Origin: Hyphomonas sp.
GTDB lineage: Bacteria; Pseudomonadota; Alphaproteobacteria; Caulobacterales; Hyphomonadaceae
Length of the DNA: 64,000 nt
Direction of reading: 5' to 3'
NCBI RefSeq assembly: GCF_017792385.1
Contig: NZ_CP051230.1
Span: 3,534,001 to 3,598,000, forward strand
Shown here one piece after another: positions 50,993 through 60,606 of this stretch. Positions within the stretch are counted from its first letter, which is position 1; each line of letters starts with the position of its first letter. Position numbers and translations under genes: made by a program. The notes under the pieces are model-generated. The model was not told the origin of the DNA and ran no database searches. It saw nothing but the letters and a program-made list of their open reading frames with translations.

Positions 50993-52183
50993 ATGATCAT
51001 TTCGTCTCCGGACGACTACCGAAATGCGGCCCGGCGCAAGCTGCCCCGCTTTCTGTTCGATTACATTGATGGTGGCGCAAATGCCGAACATACGCTTCGC
51101 CGGAACATGGAGGACTTCCGGTCGATCCAGTTGAGACAGCGCGTTCTGAGAGGGACGACCGCTCCAAAACTTGGCGCGACCCTGTTCGGGGAGGCTTTGT
51201 CCTTGCCGCTCGCCCTGTGCCCCGTCGGGCTCGCCGGACTGTATGCAAGGCATGGAGAATTGCAGGCCGCACGCGCGGCGCAAGAAGCAGGCATTCCTTT
51301 CAGCCTGTCGACTGTTTCCGTGAAGTCGCTTGAAGACGTGTCTGCAGGCACCAACCGACCCATCTGGTTCCAGCTCTATGTGCTGAAGGACAGGGAATTC
51401 ATGCGGTCAGCTCTGGAACGGGCGCAAGCCGCCGGAGTGAAAACCCTGGTTTTCACCGTCGACATGCCGGTACCAGGCGCCCGGTATCGCGATGCGCATT
51501 CCGGAATGAGTGGACCTCATGCCGCAATCCGGCGATTTGCCCAAAGCATCGCCCATCCGGAATGGGCTGTGTCGGTGGGTTTGTTCGGGAGGCCCCATGA
51601 TCTGGGAAACATCTCGGCCTATCGGGGAAGGCGGACCAGCCTGTCTGATTATATCGGATGGATTAACAAGAATTTCGATCCGGAAGTGTCGTGGCGCGAT
51701 TTGGAATGGATCCGGGACGCCTGGCCAGGAACACTGGTGATCAAGGGCATTCTGGATCCGGACGATGTGGACGACGTCATTCGACTTGGCGCCGACGGGC
51801 TGGTCGTTTCCAATCACGGCGGTCGGCAGCTGGACGGCGTCCCGTCGAGCATACGTGCCCTGCCCGGTATTGTAGCCAAGGCGGATGGCCGCGCAAAGGT
51901 TCTGATCGATTCCGGCATACGCAGCGGGCTGGACATTGTGCGCGCCCTGTGTCTGGGCGCAGACGCCGCCATGATCGGCAGGGCATACATCTATGCCCTC
52001 GCCGCTGGCGGGCAATCGGCCGTTGCGAACCTGATCAGCCTGTTTCGCATGGAAATGCAGACGGCCATGACGCTGATGGGCGTGAGCGCGATAGACGAGC
52101 TTGGCCCTCACCTGCTGCACAAGCTTCCAGCTGACTATCGATCAAAGAACGATCACGCCGCCCGTACCTGCATGCGAGACTGA
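50993..52183 (+). CDS. FMN-dependent alpha-hydroxy-acid oxidising protein (LldD-like)
   Basis: A 396-residue TIM-barrel flavoenzyme. RKLPRFLFDYIDGGANAEHT is the family N-terminus, WFQLYVLKDREF and TLVFTVDMPVPGARYRD line the FMN site, and VSNHGGRQLDG contains the catalytic His and Arg. Members oxidise L-lactate, glycolate, mandelate or longer 2-hydroxy acids. It has a separate upstream region of 126 bases containing CGATC-N7-GATCG (about 50930-50946), and its end overlaps the MFS gene tail by 31 bases. L-lactate is the default guess; the catabolic genes behind allow another acid. Confidence 0.88.
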   Translation: MIISSPDDYRNAARRKLPRFLFDYIDGGANAEHTLRRNMEDFRSIQLRQRVLRGTTAPKLGATLFGEALSLPLALCPVGLAGLYARHGELQAARAAQEAGIPFSLSTVSVKSLEDVSAGTNRPIWFQLYVLKDREFMRSALERAQAAGVKTLVFTVDMPVPGARYRDAHSGMSGPHAAIRRFAQSIAHPEWAVSVGLFGRPHDLGNISAYRGRRTSLSDYIGWINKNFDPEVSWRDLEWIRDAWPGTLVIKGILDPDDVDDVIRLGADGLVVSNHGGRQLDGVPSSIRALPGIVAKADGRAKVLIDSGIRSGLDIVRALCLGADAAMIGRAYIYALAAGGQSAVANLISLFRMEMQTAMTLMGVSAIDELGPHLLHKLPADYRSKNDHAARTCMRD

Positions 52184-53736
52184 ACGCGCGCTTCGTCCCT
52201 TGGCAGCACGATGTAGGCGACAATGCCGAAGAGAAAGCCAGCCACTGGCAACATGAGACACCATGTCATGGCCAGTCGCAAGGCTTCCGCCGGCGAGTTT
52301 CCGGCTGCCGTGTAGACGTCACTGATCTGGCCGATCAGGTACGGACCGATGGCCGTGCCGATCAGCGTCGTGACCATGGTGAAGAAGGCGTAGGATGTTG
52401 CCCGCCCGCGCGGCACGTTCAAATCATTGATCGTCGCCATTGCCGGTCCCGTTGCCATGGCCGTGAAGAAAAACAGGGAAGCCAGGCTCGCATAGGACAT
52501 GGTGAGCGAATGTGATGTCAGGAACAGAGTCGACAACAGGATCGCGCCAACCGCAGCGACGAGATACACGACCAATTTTCCGCGAATCCATTTGCGCCTA
52601 AGCCTATCGGCCAGTACCCCGCCAAACGTGATCCCGCAGAAGCCGGATACGGCACTAGACAGGCCGACCACCATTCCGACCTGACTGCTGGCCACATCAT
52701 AGGAGCGCTGGATCAGCGGCACGCTCCAGAACGCAAAAGCGACGCCTACGAAAACGATGCCCGCCGCAGAGATTGTCAGGCAGATCATCGCGGTAGAGCG
52801 GAACAGGAGGTGAAAAACTTCCGGATCCCTGAGCAGGAAGGACTGACTCCAGGAAAACGCCGCGAACACGCCAATCGACAAGGCGACCCATTGGGTCACA
52901 TCTCCCGTGATCGCCACCAGCCCCCAGCAGGCAAGGGCAAGCAGGAGGGCCGCGGCAACATTGACCAAAATCAGGGTCAGGGAGGCGCCGTTGCGATGGA
53001 GCAGCGCGAGATTGATGACGGGCAGCATGCTGCCGAGAGAGACCAAGACCTCCTTGAACGGAGATCCTTTGACGGCCTCGCTGCCGCCATCATACCGGCC
53101 GCGTTCCGGCTCCCGAATACGAGCGACAACCAGAGCCAGCAGAATGCCGGGCAGGCCTACGGCCATGAAGGCCACCTGCCAGCCCTTCAGGCCAAGCGGG
53201 GCAAGGCTGGTATCCGGATACCACGCAGCCCAGGCATCCAGAATGGAGCCGCCCAAGAACAGACCGCAGCCCAGACCGATATAGACCCCACCTGCATATA
53301 TCGCGACGACGGTGGTTCGCAGATGCGGCGGGTAATAGTCATAGAGGAGGGAAATCGCGGCGGGAGAGGCGCTGGATTCACCGATGCCTACCCCGAACCG
53401 ACAGGCAGCCAGCGAGGCAAAGCCGCGCGCCGTGCCGGACAGGGCGGTCATCAGGCTCCAGAAGCCGAGACCGATCGAGATCAGCTGCGTCCGGTTCCAT
53501 GCGTCAGCGAGACGGCCCAGCGGAATGCCGAATGTGGCATAGAACACGGCGAAGGCCGTGCCGTAGAGAAAGCCAAGATCCGCATCCGAGACGCCCAGAT
53601 CGGCCTTGATGTCCTCCGCCAGAATCGCGAGGATCTGCCGATCCAGAAAGTTCAGAACATAAACGAGGAACAGGATGACGAGGACACCATTGGCGTATCC
53701 CCGGCTTTCCCGTGGCGCGGCGAGCGACTGATCCAT
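52153..53736 (-). CDS. MFS transporter, Spinster-like
   Basis: A 527-residue major facilitator, with about twelve membrane segments and a long loop around residue 215-300. The MFS signature between TM2 and TM3 is GIPLGRLADAWNRTQL; TM segments VLVILFLVYVLNFLDRQIL and GFLYGTAFAVFYATFG are typical of the Spinster/GlpU-like group common in sphingomonads and hyphomonads. It converges with the LldD-like gene and is followed upstream by two SnoaL-like genes on the same strand, so it may move the substrate or product of that pathway. Confidence 0.87.
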   Translation of the reverse strand: MDQSLAAPRESRGYANGVLVILFLVYVLNFLDRQILAILAEDIKADLGVSDADLGFLYGTAFAVFYATFGIPLGRLADAWNRTQLISIGLGFWSLMTALSGTARGFASLAACRFGVGIGESSASPAAISLLYDYYPPHLRTTVVAIYAGGVYIGLGCGLFLGGSILDAWAAWYPDTSLAPLGLKGWQVAFMAVGLPGILLALVVARIREPERGRYDGGSEAVKGSPFKEVLVSLGSMLPVINLALLHRNGASLTLILVNVAAALLLALACWGLVAITGDVTQWVALSIGVFAAFSWSQSFLLRDPEVFHLLFRSTAMICLTISAAGIVFVGVAFAFWSVPLIQRSYDVASSQVGMVVGLSSAVSGFCGITFGGVLADRLRRKWIRGKLVVYLVAAVGAILLSTLFLTSHSLTMSYASLASLFFFTAMATGPAMATINDLNVPRGRATSYAFFTMVTTLIGTAIGPYLIGQISDVYTAAGNSPAEALRLAMTWCLMLPVAGFLFGIVAYIVLPRDEARVQSRMQVRAA

Positions 53737-53747
53737 CGGTTCGGATA

Positions 53748-54113
53748 TCAGCGCAGGGACGCAAGCGGAGTCGGATCAAGATATTCCTCGATCCGTGCGA
53801 TCTTGCCGTCTTCGACCAGCACGACCGCGATGGCGTCGGCCTCGATTGTCTTTCCATCAAGGGTCTCAACCCGAAGGATGTGCTGTTGCATCCAGCCACC
53901 CGGAATCTCCACCATGCGCTGGATGTCATAGGTCCGGCTGCGGGTCTTCGAGATGATGTTCTTGAAAGTGGACATGTTCTGGTCGACCGTTTGGGTCTTC
54001 CGGTCATAATTGTGCCAGATGCCGGCATCGGGCTTGAAACAGGCGCGCGCACCTGGCTCGTCTCCGGCTTCGAGATGGCTCTTGAATGTGTTGGCGAGAT
54101 CGAGCGCGCTCAT
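53748..54113 (-). CDS. SnoaL-like (NTF2-fold) protein
   Basis: A 121-residue protein of the NTF2-like superfamily: ALDLANTFKSHLEAGDEPGA, a middle IWHNYDRKTQTVDQNMSTF and C-terminal strands VVLVEDGKIARIEEYLDP. The fold hosts ketosteroid isomerases, cyclases, epoxide hydrolases and non-enzymatic members. IWHNYD resembles the tryptophan/histidine pocket of polyketide-cyclase-like members. AGGAG lies seven bases before the ATG. It lies between the MFS gene and the lipoprotein gene. Confidence 0.8.
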   Translation of the reverse strand: MSALDLANTFKSHLEAGDEPGARACFKPDAGIWHNYDRKTQTVDQNMSTFKNIISKTRSRTYDIQRMVEIPGGWMQQHILRVETLDGKTIEADAIAVVLVEDGKIARIEEYLDPTPLASLR

Positions 54114-54185
54114 ATGGTGTCTCCTGACGCTGGAATGGATGTGTGTGCCTTGCACGCCGGTACGGGGCACACCTGATATTGCCGC

Positions 54186-55085
54186 CTATTCGGACAGCAG
54201 GGCCTGAACGTGATCCGGCACAGGCTCTCCCTTGCGGGTCATGTCGCCGATGGCCGGGTTGAAATAGTCCCGCCACAGACGGATCTTCCCATTCTCGAAT
54301 TCGAACATGCCCATATAGGGAATCTGTACACGATTGCCATTGGCATCGACAAAGTCGTCGGCGCCTTCGACCATGAGCAGGTTGCCGTCCTGCGCGTGGC
54401 GCGTGATCCGCCAGCGAATGTCGCTCATGCCGGACCCGAATTTTTCAAGGAATGCGCGGATTTCGTCCGGCCCGTTCAGGGGCGCAGACCCGACGCGATA
54501 GTAGTATTGGACATCATTGGCAACATGTTCCAGCACGCCATCGATATTGCCCGCCTTCCATGAGTCCATGATCTGAGTGACGACCGCCATCAAATCCTGC
54601 TCCGGCTGGATCACGCCCATTTCCGTGAGCAATTCGTTGCGGTCATAGTATTCACGCCATTCGGAGACCATGCCGTTCTCGATCACGAGAACGCCGGTGA
54701 CCGGCACCGATCCGTGCTGCCCATTGACGTCGAAATCGTCGACGCGCTCAAGGAATACCGTGTTGCCCGTGGCCGCGACGGTCTTCAATTGCAGCTCCAG
54801 CCGGGTTGCATGCTCCAGCAGCTTGCCGAGATGTTCGCGCAGGGTTTCCCGTCCGTGGATCGGTTCGATCATCATGGAATGCAGAACGGCGTCCGGGGCG
54901 AACAGATTCGCGATCCGGTCGACGTCCAGTTCATTCCACGCCGTCACCATTTCCTGGGCGACGGCGATGCTCTCTTCTTCCTGCGTCAGTTCAGCTGCCA
55001 CATGTGTCTCCATAGTTTGATGAGTGCTCTGGCAGCCTGACACGTTCAATGCGCCTGCCAATGCCAGTTTGACGAAGGTATTCAT
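54186..55085 (-). CDS. Lipoprotein with two SnoaL/limonene-epoxide-hydrolase-like domains
   Basis: A 299-residue protein beginning with a short signal and lipobox VSGC (Cys18), so probably membrane-anchored outside the cytoplasm. Two repeats of about 120 residues follow. The first contains TVFLERVDDFDVNG and VSEWREYYDRNEL; the second LLMVEGADDFVDANGNR and KIRLWRDYFNPAIG. The ERVDxF and WRDYF strands are hallmarks of limonene-1,2-epoxide hydrolase folds. A tandem, lipidated form is unusual. Substrate unknown. It lies 98 bases downstream of the TonB receptor gene. Confidence 0.75.
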   Translation of the reverse strand: MNTFVKLALAGALNVSGCQSTHQTMETHVAAELTQEEESIAVAQEMVTAWNELDVDRIANLFAPDAVLHSMMIEPIHGRETLREHLGKLLEHATRLELQLKTVAATGNTVFLERVDDFDVNGQHGSVPVTGVLVIENGMVSEWREYYDRNELLTEMGVIQPEQDLMAVVTQIMDSWKAGNIDGVLEHVANDVQYYYRVGSAPLNGPDEIRAFLEKFGSGMSDIRWRITRHAQDGNLLMVEGADDFVDANGNRVQIPYMGMFEFENGKIRLWRDYFNPAIGDMTRKGEPVPDHVQALLSE

Positions 55086-55120
55086 ATACCGAGTCCTTTC
55101 AGGTCTGCGGGATGGGAGGG

Positions 55121-55146
55121 CGGCCCGCGCGGGAGAGCACGGGCCG
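55121..55146 (-). repeat. GC-rich inverted repeat downstream of the TonB receptor gene
   Basis: CGGCCCG (55121-55127) and CGGGCCG (55140-55146) pair over a 12-base loop. Another stem of six pairs (GGTCCG/CGGACC) lies between it and the receptor stop at about 55149-55176. No T-run follows, so these may reduce read-through or protect the mRNA end. Confidence 0.35.
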
Positions 55147-55183
55147 CTGGTCCGAACAAAAGGGGCTGTCCGGACCCGGGACG

Positions 55184-57502
55184 CTAGAATTTGTAGCCGA
55201 GCGAGATGCCATAGGTGCGGGGCGCACCAAGCGTAGACACCTCATCGCCCAGGAACGCGACGATATTGGTCCGATAGAACTCGTCAGCGATGTTCTTGCC
55301 CCACAGTGACACCGACCAGTCCGCATCCTGAGGCGCAAACGTGATCCGGCCATCGAGCAGGCCATAGGCATCCTCGTGCTGGAAATTATCCGGCAACCAG
55401 TAGAGCTTGCCCTGATGCGAGTAGGTCAGGCGCAAGGTCAGGGCATCCGTATGGCCCATGAAGTCCGACGTGTATTCACCGCCGACATTGAACTGGTAGT
55501 TCGGCGTGCGCTGCAATTCGTTGCCGGAATTGTCGAGCCCGTTGGAGTCGACGAAATCTTCATACTCGGTCTCGAGCAGAGTCACGGCGCCGAACACGAG
55601 CAAATCATCGGTCACGACCCATTGAAGTTCCGACTCGATGCCGGTGATCTTGGCATCCGCAGCATTGTCCGTGATGTTGCACAGGCAGCCATCATCGGTT
55701 TGCGTCACCTGAAGATCCTTGTACTTCATGTTGAACACGGCGGTATTCAGCCGCGCACGCCCATCCAGCAGGTCCAACTTCAGCCCGAGTTCGATATTCT
55801 CCACCGTTTCCGGATCATAAGGTGTGGTGGCAGCTGCCGGATTGGCCGGCGTATCCTCGAATCCACCTCCCTTGTAGCCATGGGAATAGGTGATGTATGT
55901 CAGCACCGAATCGTTCGGCTCCCATTCCAGTGTCGCCTGAGGTGTTACTTCTTCCGTGGTCTGCGAATAGGCCACGTCATTGAACGGCGTGATCAGCGGC
56001 GACAGCGGGACTGTGTCTGTCGGATTGTAGATGTCGCCTGTGCGAATCTGCAGGCCGGACACCGATCCGGTTTTCTTGTCCTGGGACCAGCGGACGCCGA
56101 CCGTGCCGCGCAGCTGGTCGGTGAATTCATACCCGACCTGTCCGAACACGGCCCGGCTGCTCGTTTCGCCATTGTTGATCCAGTGGGACTCCCCGGACAA
56201 TGTGCCGAGCACGGTCAGGGGCACTTCTGCCAGATAGCGGTCGAATTTGTCGACATCGTCTTCCTGGAGGTAGGCACCGACCAACCAGTTCAGCGGACCA
56301 TCCCCCGTTGACAGGAGACGGAACTCCTGGGTGAGCTGGTCGATCTCTTCATCTTCGAGAACCGGGAAAGAAAAGGCGAGCGGGGTTGGTGTCACGCCAA
56401 ACCCGTTCCGATAGCCGATACCGGTCTGGTCATACATGCTGAAGGCCTTGGCGGTCCGATAGCCGGTGATCGACCGGAACGTAGCGAAATCCCCGAGCCC
56501 CTTTTCAATGTCCAGGGTGAAGCCAATGGATTCCCGGCGCAATTCCTGGCCCTGGTCGAAATTGTCCCCGCTATAGCGATAATTCTGCGGCAGGCTCTCG
56601 CGAATATCCAGTCCGCCCGGAAGGATGGCGGAGATGGCATCACGTGTGGTGCTCCACGGGCCCTGCCCCGGCGCGCCCGGGTCATCAATCGCGACGCGGT
56701 GGACACCATTGGATTCATCGTCGGAATAATCCACGACTGCTCGGACCGTGAGGTCAGCACCGGACGGTTCCCACATGAGCTGGGCTCGCGCCTGGAACGA
56801 GTCGAGATTGTCAAGATCCCGGTTGTTGGTCAGGTCCTTGTTGTACCCGTCATGCTGGCGCGACTGGAAAGAAAGGCGTGCAGTGACATCCTGCGCGATT
56901 GTGCCGGTCACGTGTCCGTTGAACAGACGCGAGTCATAATTGCCGAACTCGGCATTGAAGGCGCCCCCGAATTCTTCCTCCGGTTTGGCCGTGTAGATGG
57001 AAATGGCCCCGCCGACGACGTTCCGCCCGAGCAGCACGCCTTGAGGACCGCGGACGACCTCGACGCGCTCAACATCAAAGAAATCGGAGTTCAGCAAACC
57101 GGAACGTCCGACATACACATCGTCTATGAAGATACCGATCGATTGGTCGGCAGAGGGGGAATCAAGGCGGGTATTGGTGATGCCGCGGATATTAAATTCC
57201 TGATCGAGCGGAGAGTTCTCCGTATAGCTGAGCGAGCTGATGCTGCGCGCCAGGTCCGAATAGCTCAGCACCCGGTCTTTTTCGAGCGACTCTCCGGTGA
57301 CCGCTGACACAGCAACAGCTGCATCCTGCAGGCTGGATTCACGCCGCTGCGACGTGATCACCACCGTGTCGAGCGTTCGAGACGATTGCGCGCCATCGTC
57401 CGGCGTCGTACCTGCATCTGTTTCCTGAGCGTTTGCAGCGATCCCCGCCGCTGCCACGGCAAGCGCGATGGCGCTTGTCTTCATCAATCCAAAGCGACGC
57501 AT
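55184..57502 (-). CDS. TonB-dependent receptor of the catabolic region
   Basis: A 772-residue outer-membrane receptor. A signal peptide (MKTSAIALAVAAAGIAANAQ) is followed by DTVVITSQRRESSLQDAAVAV (TonB-box region), plug motifs FNIRGITNTRL, IGIFIDDVYVGRSG and VERVEVVRGPQGVLLGRN, and a barrel ending ISLGYKF with terminal Phe. The ligand is unknown; this pesticin-receptor-like group in sphingomonads and hyphomonads is often linked to uptake of hydrophobic or aromatic compounds. The ATG at 57502 follows GGAGGA by eight bases. It probably forms a unit with the two SnoaL-like genes and the MFS gene behind it. Confidence 0.9.
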   Translation of the reverse strand: MRRFGLMKTSAIALAVAAAGIAANAQETDAGTTPDDGAQSSRTLDTVVITSQRRESSLQDAAVAVSAVTGESLEKDRVLSYSDLARSISSLSYTENSPLDQEFNIRGITNTRLDSPSADQSIGIFIDDVYVGRSGLLNSDFFDVERVEVVRGPQGVLLGRNVVGGAISIYTAKPEEEFGGAFNAEFGNYDSRLFNGHVTGTIAQDVTARLSFQSRQHDGYNKDLTNNRDLDNLDSFQARAQLMWEPSGADLTVRAVVDYSDDESNGVHRVAIDDPGAPGQGPWSTTRDAISAILPGGLDIRESLPQNYRYSGDNFDQGQELRRESIGFTLDIEKGLGDFATFRSITGYRTAKAFSMYDQTGIGYRNGFGVTPTPLAFSFPVLEDEEIDQLTQEFRLLSTGDGPLNWLVGAYLQEDDVDKFDRYLAEVPLTVLGTLSGESHWINNGETSSRAVFGQVGYEFTDQLRGTVGVRWSQDKKTGSVSGLQIRTGDIYNPTDTVPLSPLITPFNDVAYSQTTEEVTPQATLEWEPNDSVLTYITYSHGYKGGGFEDTPANPAAATTPYDPETVENIELGLKLDLLDGRARLNTAVFNMKYKDLQVTQTDDGCLCNITDNAADAKITGIESELQWVVTDDLLVFGAVTLLETEYEDFVDSNGLDNSGNELQRTPNYQFNVGGEYTSDFMGHTDALTLRLTYSHQGKLYWLPDNFQHEDAYGLLDGRITFAPQDADWSVSLWGKNIADEFYRTNIVAFLGDEVSTLGAPRTYGISLGYKF

Positions 57503-57594
57503 CGCCGTCTTCCTCCCATTGCACACCCCGAGTTTCCGGGATTTCCTTGCCAGCCTGTTCCAGTGTCTTGGTGACCGGTAACGACCGTAAGAAA

Positions 57595-57623
57595 TTGCTA
57601 GACCCGCCTAGTTAGTTTGTCAA
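57595..57623 (-). promoter_or_regulatory. Candidate promoter of the TonB receptor gene
   Basis: On the minus strand TTGACA (57618-57623), a 17-base spacer and TAGCAA give a plausible but weak -10. The surroundings contain repeated CTAGT/ACTAG text (CTAGTTAG near 57608, GACTAGTT near 57631), possible regulator half-sites. The 243 bases between the receptor start and the ligase stop contain no gene. Confidence 0.35.
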
Positions 57624-57745
57624 TGCAAGTGACTAGTTTTTATGGATATCTTTGATTTTAATCAGTTTTAATTGCCCCTGCTAGCATCCCGAATAATTGT
57701 TCAACAAAACCAACGTGTTAAACTCTCGGGCAAATCCATGATGGA

Positions 57746-59425
57746 TCAGGCGGCAGCGATTCCCGACAAGTCGCGCCGGACCACCTTGCCCAGCGGATTG
57801 CGCGGCAGTCCCGGAACGACCACAAGCTTCTCCGGTAATTTGTAGACGGATATATCCTTTGACTTGAGGAATGCGACGAGTTCCTCCAGCGTCAATTCGG
57901 CTTCAGGCTGGGTGGCAACGACGGCGCAGACACGCTCCCCCAGACGCTCATCCGGATAGGCGGCACACGCTGCTTCGCGAACCGCAGGATGGCTCTCAAT
58001 CAGACTGTCGAGTTCCGCGGGTGAAATGTTCACACCCCCACGAATGATGATTTCCTTGCACCGTCCGACAAAGCGGTAGAACCGCCCGTCCTCCTCTTCG
58101 GCAATCTCGAACAGGTCACCGGTCCGAAAGAAACCGTCTCTGTCAAATGCGCCTTCCGTCAAATCCGGATTGCGCCAATACCCGTCGAAGACCATCGCAC
58201 CGTCGATGCGCAGTTCTCCTGCGCGACCGGGAGACGTGATCTCTTCATTTGTATCAAGGTCCACGATCCGGGTCCGCATGCGGCTCGGAAAGTTCAGCGC
58301 CCAATTCAGTCCGGGGGCACCGAACCTCGGGAAAAGCGCTGCCCGCATTTCCGGATCTTCCACAACCACCGGCGTCGAAATCAACGAGCATCCCTCATTC
58401 GACCCGAATACGTTCATGATCGCGACGCCGTATGTGTCCTGCCAGGCCTTGACCATGAAAGGCGGCAAGGGAGCGGACCCGGACGCGATACACTTGACCT
58501 GGCCGAAATCGATGCCTTCGAGCAGCTCGGGCTTTTTGAGCAGCATGGTGAGAATGGCGGGTGGCGCAACGGTATAGTTGATCTTCTCCGCCTGGAATTG
58601 CTGCAGGAAAACGACCAGATCAAACGGATGGTGCTGGACCAGGCATCCACGGCAAAGCAGCCACGGAATGACCATGCCACCGAATGCGGCGATGTTGATC
58701 AGCGGAAACGGATTGAGGATTCGGTCGCCGGCTTCCAGCATCGCCGCCTCGACCATGCACTCGCCATTGAATACCCAATGCGCATGATGGCGCGGGACGC
58801 CTTTGGGCGCCGCTTCCGTTCCGGATGTCCAGCAGATCGTGGCAACCTCGCCCGAATGCAGATCAGGTGTCTGCAAAGCCACCTCGGCAGCATCGGCTTC
58901 GGCCATCGCAAGAGAGGGATAGGGCTGCCCTTCCCCGATACAAAGCACAGGCCCGGAATACACGCCGCGTTCAGACAATTCCGACATCAGTTGGGCGTGG
59001 TTGCACCCATGGAAGTCGCGCACTGTCAGGATCAGGGCGGGCTGCAGCTGTTCAACAACGGATGTTAACTCGTGCGTGCGGAACGCCATCGCGACAGGGC
59101 TGAGAATGGCCCCGATGCGGGCACAGGCGAGAAAGGCAAGAACTCCCTCGACAATGTTCGGAAGCTGCGTGAGCACAACATCGTCGCGACCAACTCCGGC
59201 ATGCGTGAAAACGCGCGCCATGGCGTCGACCCGCGCATCGACTTCGGAAAATGTCAGCCTTTGCGGTGTATCGCCCAGCAGCGCTTCACGATTTGAGGGG
59301 TCGACCAGCGCCAGTTCATCGCCGGATTCGGCAACCGCCACTCGCAACAGATCATCAATGGTGCGGTCTCCCCACCAGCCTCTGGCCCGATAATCGTCAA
59401 GACGCGCCTGGGGCGTGATCTGCAT
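57746..59425 (-). CDS. Acyl-CoA ligase (AMP-forming)
   Basis: A 559-residue ANL-superfamily ligase activating a carboxylic acid with ATP and CoA. Motifs: A3 ICWTSGTEAAPKGVPRHH, A5 NVFGSNEGCSL, A7 region FRTGDLFEIAEEEDGRFY, A8 GRCKEIIIRGGVNISPAELD and the A10 lysine in NPLGKVVRRDL. The acid is unknown; the group is close to cyclohexanecarboxylate and fatty-acid ligases. It is transcribed alone behind an inverted repeat (59448-59463) and 89 bases from the dehydrogenase gene upstream, so it may be in the same transcript. Confidence 0.88.
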   Translation of the reverse strand: MQITPQARLDDYRARGWWGDRTIDDLLRVAVAESGDELALVDPSNREALLGDTPQRLTFSEVDARVDAMARVFTHAGVGRDDVVLTQLPNIVEGVLAFLACARIGAILSPVAMAFRTHELTSVVEQLQPALILTVRDFHGCNHAQLMSELSERGVYSGPVLCIGEGQPYPSLAMAEADAAEVALQTPDLHSGEVATICWTSGTEAAPKGVPRHHAHWVFNGECMVEAAMLEAGDRILNPFPLINIAAFGGMVIPWLLCRGCLVQHHPFDLVVFLQQFQAEKINYTVAPPAILTMLLKKPELLEGIDFGQVKCIASGSAPLPPFMVKAWQDTYGVAIMNVFGSNEGCSLISTPVVVEDPEMRAALFPRFGAPGLNWALNFPSRMRTRIVDLDTNEEITSPGRAGELRIDGAMVFDGYWRNPDLTEGAFDRDGFFRTGDLFEIAEEEDGRFYRFVGRCKEIIIRGGVNISPAELDSLIESHPAVREAACAAYPDERLGERVCAVVATQPEAELTLEELVAFLKSKDISVYKLPEKLVVVPGLPRNPLGKVVRRDLSGIAAA

Positions 59426-59447
59426 GCTGGTTCTCCCTGTCGTGGAC

Positions 59448-59463
59448 GCATATCTGAGTATGC
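59448..59463. repeat. Inverted repeat GCATA-N6-TATGC before the ligase gene
   Basis: Perfect 5-base arms at 59448-59452 and 59459-59463, about 25-40 bases upstream of the ligase start. Position and size fit a dimeric repressor operator. Confidence 0.4.
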
Positions 59464-59513
59464 TTTTGCAAGTTTATATTCCGGATCAGACCGCTTGGCA
59501 ATCAGGTGCACAG

Positions 59514-60587
59514 CTACTCCGCGATGCTGGCTCGAAACGGCGTCGCGAGCGGCGCGACCATCAATCCGGGCGCTGCATCGACAAGCGCGGAAACGGCGTT
59601 CACAACACTTCCGGCGACAGCCAATTGTTCAGCGCTTGTGCGTCCCGGCAGTCCCTCCGGCCGCTCCACGCCAAAGCTGACGGACACATCCGGAACACCG
59701 GAGACTTTCAACCGCCACAATTCCTTGTCGCCCTCAGCCACGTGCTCGTCATTCATGGCCCATGCAATCGAGAGCGCCACACGCTCCCGGCCGCCTGACA
59801 TGCCTCTCCAACGCCAGTCTATGTGATTTGCTGTTCCGCTGGCGATCGTCCCGGCCCGGATATCGAGGTCCCGTCCCGATGGCAGCATGCGGTGCATGCG
59901 GCGGATCTCGTCGAGTTTCCAGCCCAGTGAATGCGCCACTGACGCGACAACATCCTCGAACATGGCATTGAGAGTCTGGGCCGGCGCCCAGGCATCGCTG
60001 TTCATGTCCACGGAACCGACTTCCTTGCCGAAGCCGAGCAGATCGAACACGTATTCGGGGCTCGCAATCTGATCCGTCAGGACAACTTCGCTGAGTGAGA
60101 CATGATCGACCTGCGAACACACACTGGTCGCAAGCACGAGCAGCCGCTCTGCGGCAAAGCCCGGATTCAGTCCAGTGCCGCCGAAACTGCTGTTGCCGGC
60201 ACGGCACGCAGCTTCCAGTTTGTCGCGGCGTGCGCCGGGCCAGTTCGGGGAAAACGTGTTGCCATTGATGCTCAGCACATTCTTCCCGGATGCGAGAAGC
60301 CGCGCGATGTCGTCGTCATGGCTGTCATGGGTCGCGCCAAGGCGGGCCGCATGTATCACGACATCCGCATCAATCGCCAGAATATCCTCGATGCTGTTCG
60401 TCGCGAGTACGCCTGTCTCGGGACGGTTGGCGATGCTGCCGGCATCGCGGCCAGACTTGTCCGAGCTGTAGACGAAGAGACCCGCGAGTTCGAGATCGTC
60501 CCTGTCGATGACGGCACGCAGGCAGGATTTTCCCATTGCCCCTGTTGCCCATTGAATGACCCGGATCGGCTTTTGACGCTCTCTCAT
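59514..60587 (-). CDS. DapB-like NAD(P)-dependent dehydrogenase, amine-dehydrogenase family
   Basis: A 357-residue protein with an N-terminal Rossmann motif IRVIQWATGAMGKSCLRAV, as in dihydrodipicolinate reductase, and a C-terminal domain resembling 2,4-diaminopentanoate dehydrogenase. SINGNTFSPNWPGARRD and GTGLNPGFAAERLL are typical of this family. Members in actinobacteria and sphingomonads sit in steroid, terpene or aromatic degradation clusters, with no proven reaction. The ATG at 60587 (MRERQKPIRVIQW) is preferred to 60635, which would read through a hairpin region. Confidence 0.75.
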   Translation of the reverse strand: MRERQKPIRVIQWATGAMGKSCLRAVIDRDDLELAGLFVYSSDKSGRDAGSIANRPETGVLATNSIEDILAIDADVVIHAARLGATHDSHDDDIARLLASGKNVLSINGNTFSPNWPGARRDKLEAACRAGNSSFGGTGLNPGFAAERLLVLATSVCSQVDHVSLSEVVLTDQIASPEYVFDLLGFGKEVGSVDMNSDAWAPAQTLNAMFEDVVASVAHSLGWKLDEIRRMHRMLPSGRDLDIRAGTIASGTANHIDWRWRGMSGGRERVALSIAWAMNDEHVAEGDKELWRLKVSGVPDVSVSFGVERPEGLPGRTSAEQLAVAGSVVNAVSALVDAAPGLMVAPLATPFRASIAE

Positions 60588-60606
60588 GCAAACCCACTTC
60601 CCTGTT

